Assembly (NCBI GenBank): GCA_030691865.1
Contig: JAUYDL010000041.1
Coordinates: forward strand, 1-64,000
Direction of reading: 5' to 3'
DNA: 64,000 bases
Source of the DNA: Candidatus Omnitrophota bacterium
GTDB lineage: Bacteria > Omnitrophota > Gorgyraeia > Gygaellales > Profunditerraquicolaceae
Below the pieces are notes generated by a model. It saw nothing but the letters and a program-made list of their open reading frames with translations, was not told where the DNA came from and ran no database searches. Below, one piece after another: positions 58,655 through 64,000 of the stretch (position 1 is its first letter; every line of letters starts with the position of its first letter). The position numbers were made by a program, and so were the translations under genes.

Positions 58655-58680
58655 CCCTAAAGCTCCTGCGAGGGGGAAGA

Positions 58681-59421
58681 TTATTTGACAAATATTTCTT
58701 TTGCCGCGTTTAAATATTTATAATCGCCGATGTCAAACCAAGAACCGCTAAATACGTATCCATAAACATCCACCTTGTCTTTTAACCAAGCGATATAACT
58801 TCCGGTGGAATCGGCTTTTCTTTTTTCATCCTGCATATAGGCGTTAATCAAATTTAAATAATTTTTTGATATATAATACAAACACATCGCTACCAGGTTT
58901 GACTCCGGATGTTTCGGCTTCTCCTTAAAACTAATTACTCTGTTTAACTTATCCAACTTAACCACGCCGTAACGGCTGGCATCTTTTTTCCGCTTTAATC
59001 TATACAAGCCCAGGCTGGTGGAGGCAACATTTTTCTTAGAAACATCCAAAAATCCTTGCAGAGAACCGCTGAATAAGTTATCACCACCGACCACTAAGAG
59101 ATCCTCTTGAACCTTCTTCTTTTTAATCACAAAATTTATATCTCCGATCGCCCCTAACCTGTCCTGATTATTCTTAGTCAGATCATCGACCAAAGTAATC
59201 TTCTTAGGCGACTTTACTGTTTTGGCCCACTTTCTAAAATCTGATATAAATTTACTATTGGTTACGATATAGATCTCATTAATACCGCCAACTAACCCCA
59301 ATTTATCAACGATATAATTTATAATCGGCCTGCCTTTTACCTCTAAAAGCGGCTTAGGATATTTTTTAGTTAAGGGATAAAGCCTGGTAGCATATCCGGC
59401 AGCTAAAATTAACGCCTTCAC
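58681..59421 (-). CDS. Sugar-phosphate nucleotidyltransferase
   Basis: A 246-residue single-domain NTP transferase: MKALILAAGYATRLYPLT-KKYPKPLLEVKGRPII (signature with Ala in place of the usual Gly of GxGTRL), VGGDNLFSG (metal Asp), SFKEKPKHPESNL and SWFDIGDYKYL. It would activate a sugar 1-phosphate, as RmlA/GlmU-type enzymes do. The start codon is GTG at 59421, overlapping the stop of a 26-codon ORF (GTGA). Confidence 0.85.
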   Translation of the reverse strand: MKALILAAGYATRLYPLTKKYPKPLLEVKGRPIINYIVDKLGLVGGINEIYIVTNSKFISDFRKWAKTVKSPKKITLVDDLTKNNQDRLGAIGDINFVIKKKKVQEDLLVVGGDNLFSGSLQGFLDVSKKNVASTSLGLYRLKRKKDASRYGVVKLDKLNRVISFKEKPKHPESNLVAMCLYYISKNYLNLINAYMQDEKRKADSTGSYIAWLKDKVDVYGYVFSGSWFDIGDYKYLNAAKEIFVK

Positions 59422-59498
59422 CCAGCACCTTCTTTCTTATTTAATTCATCAAACCATATGGCTTCAATAGTTAAATATTTAGAAGTTGCGGGATTCAC
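59418..59498 (-). CDS. Small ORF of 26 codons, copy 2 of the duplicated coupled ORF
   Basis: The GTG at 59498 lies 1 nt after the ptsI stop. The TGA overlaps the GTG of the nucleotidyltransferase gene. The peptide begins MNPATSKYLTIEAI and ends WFDELNKKEGAG, against ...WFNKLNKKEGAG in copy 1. The inverted-repeat arms are GCACCTTCT/AGAAGTTGC, with one mismatch. Differences between the copies fall at all codon positions, so protein-level selection is not shown, but the frame, length and 4-nt coupling are all kept. Confidence 0.5.
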   Translation of the reverse strand: MNPATSKYLTIEAIWFDELNKKEGAG

Positions 59499-59499
59499 T

Positions 59500-61230
59500 T
59501 TATTTTAGAATCTGGGCTAATCTATTTTGCGCAAATTCTTCGACTTCTTTACCCGTTGAAAGTTTCATCGCCTGCACGGCCAATTCCTGCGTAGCCTTAA
59601 AACCTACGGCGCGAATTACGTACTTTAATTCCGGAATCACCTGCGGAGGTAAACTAAACTCATCTAAACCTAAACCCAAAAGAATAAGCGCCAAAGACGG
59701 TTCCCCTGCCATCTCTCCGCACATGGCTACCTTGATTTTAGCCTGATGCGCTGCATCAATAATATTCTTAATCAATCTTAAAACTGCCGGATGCGCCGGA
59801 TCATAAAGATAGGCAACTTTCTCATTACTGCGGTCAACTGCCAGGGAGTATTGAATTAAATCATTGGTCCCGATACTAAAGAAATCGGCTTCTTTAGCCA
59901 ATATATCCGCAGTCATTGCCGCTGAAGGAACCTCCACCATTACCCCCACCTTAATTTTATCATTAAACTTCAAACCGCTCTGTCTAAGCTCCGCTTTAGC
60001 TTCACCAAGAAGCTGATTTGCCTGCCGTAACTCCTCAACCCCGGAGATCATCGGATACATTAGCTTAAGATTCCCATGCACTGAAGCCCTAAGGATAGCG
60101 CGTAGCTGTAACTTAAATATATCCGGACGCGCTAAACAAAATCTAATCGCCCTCCACCCTAAAAACGGCTGCATTTCATACGGAATTTTAAATTGCGATA
60201 GGAATTTATCTCCACCTATATCCAGGGTGCGAATGACCACCGAATACGGATTCATCTCTTCAGCCACATACTTATAAGCCTGATAATGCTCCTCTTCACT
60301 GGGAGAATCCTTGCGATTCATATAAAAAAACTCTGTGCGGTAAAGCCCGATTCCCTGGCCTCCGTGCAACTTGGCGCTTGGCACCTCATCCGGAAATTCA
60401 ATATTCGCATTAATCAAAATTGTCCTGCCATCGGTAGTAACTGCCGATAAATCTTTAACCGTCAGAAACTTATCCGCAATACCTTTTAACTTTTCAAGTT
60501 TCGCCTGATAGCTCCTAAGCGTTTCCTCATCGGGATCAATAATCACGATCCCCATGCTGCCATCAACGATCAGTATATCTCCCGGGTTAACTTTGGAGGT
60601 GACTCCTTCCAACCCTACGACTGCGGGTATCTCCAGGGATTTAGCCATAATCGCGGTATGCGAAGTCTTACCGCCAATATCCGTAACAAAAGCAGCGATA
60701 TTCTTGGTATGCATTGCCACGGTGTCCGAAGGAGAGATATCATGCGCCACAATAATTGCCCTGCCTCCGACATCATCTAAACCCTTCTTCTTTGTCCCCA
60801 GAAGATTCCTTAATATCCTTTTACCGACATCGTTAATATCCGCAGCGCGTTCCTTAAGGTATTCATCCTCGATTTTCAAAAACACACCGATATATTTCTT
60901 TAAAACCTCGGAAAAAATATACGCAACATTAAGCTGTTCTTTTTTAAGGCGACTGATCACCTCTTCGATGAGCATCCGGTCTTCGAGAACCAACAGGTGC
61001 GCATCAAAAATCTGCGCCTCCGCCTGGCCCATATCCGAACTAATCCTTTTTTGCAGTTCAATAATCTCACGGCGAGTTTGAATCAGCGCTTCTTCAAAGA
61101 GTTGAATCTGCACGGGAATGTCTGTCCAGTTGATCGCTTCGCGTAAGACGACAAACTCCTCTTTCCCCAGCATATAAGCCGATCCGATACTGATACCACT
61201 TGCAGCGGCAATTCCTTTTAGTTGAATCAT
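59500..61230 (-). CDS. ptsI: PTS enzyme I (phosphoenolpyruvate-protein phosphotransferase)
   Basis: A 576-residue EI of normal length. The N-terminal HPr-binding domain is followed by the phosphohistidine loop GGKTSHTAIMAKSLEIPAVVG. The PEP-binding barrel has LYRTEFFYMNR, RTLDIGGDKFL, GVMVEVPSAA, SIGTNDLIQYSLAVDR and AMCGEMAGEP with the catalytic Cys. It phosphorylates HPr with PEP. It overlaps ptsH by 4 nt. No sugar-specific EIIBC is nearby. Confidence 0.96.
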   Translation of the reverse strand: MIQLKGIAAASGISIGSAYMLGKEEFVVLREAINWTDIPVQIQLFEEALIQTRREIIELQKRISSDMGQAEAQIFDAHLLVLEDRMLIEEVISRLKKEQLNVAYIFSEVLKKYIGVFLKIEDEYLKERAADINDVGKRILRNLLGTKKKGLDDVGGRAIIVAHDISPSDTVAMHTKNIAAFVTDIGGKTSHTAIMAKSLEIPAVVGLEGVTSKVNPGDILIVDGSMGIVIIDPDEETLRSYQAKLEKLKGIADKFLTVKDLSAVTTDGRTILINANIEFPDEVPSAKLHGGQGIGLYRTEFFYMNRKDSPSEEEHYQAYKYVAEEMNPYSVVIRTLDIGGDKFLSQFKIPYEMQPFLGWRAIRFCLARPDIFKLQLRAILRASVHGNLKLMYPMISGVEELRQANQLLGEAKAELRQSGLKFNDKIKVGVMVEVPSAAMTADILAKEADFFSIGTNDLIQYSLAVDRSNEKVAYLYDPAHPAVLRLIKNIIDAAHQAKIKVAMCGEMAGEPSLALILLGLGLDEFSLPPQVIPELKYVIRAVGFKATQELAVQAMKLSTGKEVEEFAQNRLAQILK

Positions 61231-61496
61231 AGCTCTTCCTCGCTACTAATTAGCTTTTCCAACTCTACCAACGCCTGCTCGGCGTCCGAACCGTCTACCT
61301 CAACAACAATCAAACTATCCTTCTCTGCTCCAAGCATAAGAATACCCATGATCGATTTACCATTAACCTCTTCGTCATCATGACGCACGGTAATCCGCGC
61401 ATCGAATTTATTAGCTATCTGCACAAATACAGCAGCCGGCCGCGCATGTAAACCCTGTTTATTTTTTACAATTAATTCTTTTTTAATTAAAGGCAT
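61227..61496 (-). CDS. ptsH: Phosphocarrier protein HPr
   Basis: An 89-residue HPr from the ATG at 61496, with GAAGAG eight bases upstream; the longer frame uses a TTG. The active site is NKQGLHARPAAVF (His for EI transfer). VNGKSIMGIL contains the Ser regulatory site phosphorylated by HPr kinase in other bacteria, and GAEKDSLIVVEVDG follows. It lies between yvcK (1 nt) and ptsI (4-nt overlap). Confidence 0.96.
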   Translation of the reverse strand: MPLIKKELIVKNKQGLHARPAAVFVQIANKFDARITVRHDDEEVNGKSIMGILMLGAEKDSLIVVEVDGSDAEQALVELEKLISSEEEL

Positions 61497-61497
61497 G

Positions 61498-62739
61498 TTA
61501 TATCTCTTCAATAAAACTTAAAATAATTTTGGCTAACTTTTCCGCGTCATGGCGGATTACTCCGTCGGCAATCATGCTGAAATCTTCCTCGACTACCCGT
61601 ACCCCAAGATTCTCAATCTTCTTGCGGTCATTAACCACCAAAAGCGAATTATCCTGGGAGTAACGCTTTAAGATCTCGCTAGGCACCTCACCATTATTCA
61701 CCACGCAGTAATCCAGAATCTGTTCATGGCTGTGCTTCAGAAGAGCTTTAATATGATCAGAAACGCTATAGCCATCGGTTTCCCCCGGTTGAGTCATCAC
61801 ATTGCAAACATAAACTTTTATGGCTTCCGATTTTGCGATCTCTTCAGTAATCTCTTTAACTAATAAGTTCGGAATTATACTAGTGTACAAGGAACCCGGG
61901 CCCAAAACAATGATCTGCGCTTCTTTAATTGCCTTTAAGGCATCCGGCGTAGCCAATGGCTGTTCGGGAGTAAGGCTAACCCTGTTAATCGACTTTCTGG
62001 CCCTGGGAATTTGATCTTCTCCTACAACCATTGAGCCATCTGAATAATGTGCCACCAACGTTACGTCTCCCAATGTCGAAGGGATAACCTGGCCCCGTAA
62101 AGCTAAAACCTTACTGGTCTCCTTAATCGCCTTTTCAAAATCACCGGTCAAACGCGTCATTACCGTAATAAAAAGATTACCGAAGGAGTGCCCGGAAAAC
62201 TCTGAATTCGCATCAAATCGAAATTGAAAAAGATCACGCATCAATGTTGGAGCATCAGCCAGGGCCACCAAACAGTTACGTATATCACCGGGAGGTAAAA
62301 CATCAAACTGTTGTCTAAGCCTGCCGCTGGAGCCCCCGCTATCCGCCACCGTAACTACTGCAGAAATATTGGACGTATAATTTTTTAAACCGCTTAAAAG
62401 AACAGATAGCCCTGTGCCACCGCCTACGGTAACGATACGCGGCCCACGGCTTAACTGCTTTTTTTGATACAAAATATCAATTAACTCTGTACCCCTGGAT
62501 GATGGAATAAATATAGCAATAAAAGAACGCATCATCCGCTTGACGCCCAGAATTAAAATTATAATTCCGGAGATTACAATCAGAGCATCCAAAATTTGAA
62601 TCAACCAGAATTCTTCACTACGTAAATTAGCCGTACCTAAAATTAAAAGTATGACACCAAAAGCACTCAAAGCCACCCAGCGCTTAATCCCTATGCCCGG
62701 ATAAAACCATTTTAGAATATCGGCAGAATCAGCTTTCAT
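61498..62739 (-). CDS. yvcK: YvcK/GlmR-family gluconeogenesis factor (CofD-like)
   Basis: A 413-residue protein. Two N-terminal membrane segments (about 20-38 and 45-65) precede the CofD-like domain: TVGGGTGLSVLLSGLK, VTVADSGGSSGRLRQQ, PPGDIRNCLVALAD, VLGPGSLYTSIIPNLLV and NVMTQPGETDGYS. In Bacillus YvcK binds UDP-GlcNAc and controls carbon flow to cell-wall precursors. Membrane segments are absent in the Bacillus protein. Its neighbour HPr parallels the Bacillus yvcK-crh neighbourhood. Confidence 0.92.
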   Translation of the reverse strand: MKADSADILKWFYPGIGIKRWVALSAFGVILLILGTANLRSEEFWLIQILDALIVISGIIILILGVKRMMRSFIAIFIPSSRGTELIDILYQKKQLSRGPRIVTVGGGTGLSVLLSGLKNYTSNISAVVTVADSGGSSGRLRQQFDVLPPGDIRNCLVALADAPTLMRDLFQFRFDANSEFSGHSFGNLFITVMTRLTGDFEKAIKETSKVLALRGQVIPSTLGDVTLVAHYSDGSMVVGEDQIPRARKSINRVSLTPEQPLATPDALKAIKEAQIIVLGPGSLYTSIIPNLLVKEITEEIAKSEAIKVYVCNVMTQPGETDGYSVSDHIKALLKHSHEQILDYCVVNNGEVPSEILKRYSQDNSLLVVNDRKKIENLGVRVVEEDFSMIADGVIRHDAEKLAKIILSFIEEI

Positions 62740-62779
62740 TTTATAAAACTATCTTCTAAAATTATATGGCAAAAAATGA

Positions 62780-63250
62780 TTAAATCTTCTTCTCATCTTC
62801 CTGCGTGATAACCTTAATTACGGATTTTTCATCCATACAGGTTCGTAAGATATCACGGAAGTATTTATCCTTTAAGAGACGTGATATTCTGGCTAAGGCC
62901 TTAAGATGCGGGCCGGCGGAATCCTGCGGGGCAACCAGTAAAAAGAAAATATAAGCTAATTCGCCATCCAGGGAATCAAAATCCACGCCCTTTTTGGAAA
63001 GGCCAAAAGCGACCACTAGCTTATCCACACAATCGCACTTTGCATGCGGTATGGCTATGCCTTGACCGATGGCCGTTGATCCCAAGGCTTCTCTGGACAT
63101 CAGCGCGTCAATGAGCTTATTACGATTACGTTTTTCTACATCAGAAGCTTCAATTAATAAATCCACCATTTCTTTAATCACGTCTTCCTTGCTGGTGGAT
63201 TTTATATCAGTGAGAATAGCCTTCTTCGAGAGAAAATCCATTATCTGCAT
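62780..63250 (-). CDS. ptsN: PTS EIIA protein of PtsN/fructose type
   Basis: A 156-residue EIIA: SREALGSTAIGQGIAIPHAKC with the phosphorylated His in IPHAK, then FFLLVAPQDSAGPHLKALARISRLL. Without EIIB/C partners it is probably a regulatory EIIA, as in the nitrogen-related PTS. It lies 40 nt upstream of yvcK. AGGAG precedes the ATG. Confidence 0.9.
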   Translation of the reverse strand: MQIMDFLSKKAILTDIKSTSKEDVIKEMVDLLIEASDVEKRNRNKLIDALMSREALGSTAIGQGIAIPHAKCDCVDKLVVAFGLSKKGVDFDSLDGELAYIFFLLVAPQDSAGPHLKALARISRLLKDKYFRDILRTCMDEKSVIKVITQEDEKKI

Positions 63251-63277
63251 TTGCTGCTCCTTTTTAAATGATTTAAT

Positions 63278-63296
63278 CCGCCAATCTTTATGGCGG
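63278..63296. repeat. Short hairpin between tRNA-Gly and ptsN
   Basis: CCGCCA and TGGCGG are exact 6-bp arms with a 7-nt loop, downstream of tRNA-Gly on the minus strand. It may mark the tRNA transcript end or a processing site. Confidence 0.45.
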
Positions 63297-63320
63297 AGGA
63301 ATACATGTGTTATATTTCAA

Positions 63321-63395
63321 TGGAGCGGCGGACGGGATTTGAACCCGTGACATCCTGCTTGGCAAGCAGGCATTCTACCGCTGAATTACCGCCGC
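63321..63395 (-). tRNA. tRNA-Gly (anticodon GCC)
   Basis: A 75-nt cloverleaf with acceptor stem GCGGCGG/CCGCCGC, a D arm with AGCGGTAGA, an anticodon stem CCTGC/GCAGG with loop TTGCCAA, and a T arm ACGGGTTCAAATCCCGT. The 3' CCA is encoded. Its closest feature is tRNA-Leu 55 nt upstream in the same direction. Confidence 0.97.
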
Positions 63396-63450
63396 ATAAA
63401 ATTTTATTTCCGAGTATTGTAAAAATTTTTTAAAAAACAAAAAATTTTTA

Positions 63451-63534
63451 TGGGCGGAAGAGGATTTGAACCTCCAAGGCATTGCTGCCACGAGGTTCTA
63501 AGCCTCGCGTGTCTGCCAGTTGCACCATCCGCCC
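63451..63534 (-). tRNA. tRNA-Leu (anticodon UAG)
   Basis: An 84-nt class II tRNA with acceptor stem GGGCGGA/TCCGCCC, D loop AACTGGCAGA, anticodon stem CGAGG/CCTCG with loop CTTAGAA (UAG), a long variable arm and the T arm GGAGGTTCAAATCCTC. CCA is not encoded. The endonuclease ORF upstream runs into it and stops at its anticodon. Confidence 0.95.
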
Positions 63535-64000
63535 GTCTCGCTACCTAATAAAATCCTGGTTTTCTCAAATTTTCTATTCAAGAAAACAGTTGATTTATTA
63601 TAAATCCTTTTTAGTAATTTAATCGAGCTGTGCTTATAGTAAATTAATTCAAAAACTCTTGGAATAGTTCCAATCTTTCCGCTTAAAGAAAGCAAGTTAT
63701 AAATCTTACTTTTTAACCAAATTAGAAAATCCTTGCTTGCTGAACAAAATTTTACTCTTATTTGTGGATGCTTGCTTTCTAGATGCTTAAATGAGGTTAC
63801 GCAGCCATCTCCATCCAGTAAACCTCTTAAGAAATCGAAAAAGTACTTATTTGGAATTTTAAGAGTCCCAATAGTTTTGCTTTTATTTGCAGTTATACCG
63901 ATATTATTAAGCCAACGATACAACTTTACATTGCCAAATTGAATATAATAATACTTCCCGTTTTTATTATAACCGCTATTCTTAATTGCGATCTTATTTT
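63498..64000 (-). CDS. LAGLIDADG homing endonuclease, N-terminus beyond the right edge
   Basis: A frame open from the right edge to 63498. The LAGLIDADG motif is FLRGLLDGDGCVTS, preceded by IPNKYFFDF and followed by IRVKFCSASKDFLIWLKSKI and a basic C-terminal part (LLKRIYNKSTVFLNRKFEK). One motif is visible; a first may lie outside the window. The C-terminus reads into tRNA-Leu, and the TAG stop is the tRNA anticodon. It is AT-rich compared with neighbours, a sign of transfer. It is a free-standing element next to a tRNA, or part of an intron or intein that continues beyond the window. Confidence 0.8.
   Translation of the reverse strand, partial: NKIAIKNSGYNKNGKYYYIQFGNVKLYRWLNNIGITANKSKTIGTLKIPNKYFFDFLRGLLDGDGCVTSFKHLESKHPQIRVKFCSASKDFLIWLKSKIYNLLSLSGKIGTIPRVFELIYYKHSSIKLLKRIYNKSTVFLNRKFEKTRILLGSETGGWCNWQTREA

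Noticed and set aside
57400..58680. SAM riboswitch at metK/ahcY
   Set aside because: No SAM aptamer pattern is visible; only a simple 12-bp hairpin precedes metK.

Overview
The window looks like a chromosomal segment of an uncultivated, moderately AT-rich Gram-negative bacterium. The best fit is the Candidatus Omnitrophota (OP3) lineage. This assignment is an inference from the huge secreted protein at 31104-38873, the mix of Firmicute-like gene order with divergent enzymes, a Minf_1886-family gene, and many short palindromic intergenic repeats. No rRNA or other phylogenetic marker is present to prove it. Transcription is strikingly one-sided: every protein gene except one (22985-24106) and both tRNAs lie on the minus strand, so the window is best read from right to left.

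Layout from left to right. (1) 1-4279 is an accessory region: a truncated trypsin-like protease, a PD-(D/E)XK nuclease, and a restriction-modification operon (DpnA-like adenine methylase, an ADP-ribosyltransferase-like protein, an unknown protein and a PD-(D/E)XK endonuclease). (2) 4395-22740 is a nucleotide and one-carbon block: nrdR, a dCMP deaminase, glyA, rpiB, a TsaC-phosphatase fusion, purE, purD, purM, purF, purL and purB. Interspersed are ybaB/yggT-type genes, a TPR protein, an SPFH protein and a MNT-HEPN toxin-antitoxin pair with a very clear promoter/operator. (3) 22985-30896 holds a PpiD-like membrane protein (plus strand), a ferredoxin and ferritin-like protein, a four-subunit 2-oxoacid:ferredoxin oxidoreductase (porGDAB), and a small redox operon (cutA, ccdA, a TlpA-like thioredoxin, a Minf_1886 protein, a MetE-like protein). 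(4) 31104-38873 is one gene for a secreted protein of about 2,590 residues with an HExxH site near its C-terminus. (5) 39283-43447 holds housekeeping genes and an AbiEii-type nucleotidyltransferase with a XRE partner. (6) 43593-53497 is biosynthetic: ilvD-ilvB-ilvN-ilvC-leuA-aroE, then a prepilin peptidase and malQ. (7) 53597-63250 covers central metabolism and regulation: class II aldolase, pfkA, ahcY, metK, a sugar nucleotidyltransferase, and a transporter-less PTS chain (EI, HPr, an EIIA of PtsN type) with YvcK. (8) The right edge carries tRNA-Gly(GCC), tRNA-Leu(UAG) and a LAGLIDADG endonuclease gene running off the window.

The genes make a coherent picture. Six purine-pathway enzymes plus glyA supply IMP and one-carbon units; por reduces ferredoxin beside its own small ferredoxin; the ilv/leu genes make branched-chain amino acids; metK/ahcY recycle SAM; and EI-HPr-EIIA with YvcK probably senses carbon state rather than importing sugar.

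The most unusual material lies between the genes. There are at least four families of repeated, structured intergenic sequence. One is a 71-72-nt repeat that is also an in-frame 26-codon ORF, coupled by 4-nt overlaps to nrdR and to a nucleotidyltransferase. Another is a roughly 68-nt element whose two copies differ by compensatory base-pair changes. A third is a double hairpin that carries the upstream stop codon and/or sits just before the downstream ribosome-binding site at four junctions. The fourth is a set of long hairpins built on GGGGAC...GTCCCC. Other notable points are a PurF with Ser in place of the catalytic Cys, a TsaC-phosphatase fusion, and a homing-endonuclease ORF whose stop codon is the anticodon of tRNA-Leu(UAG).
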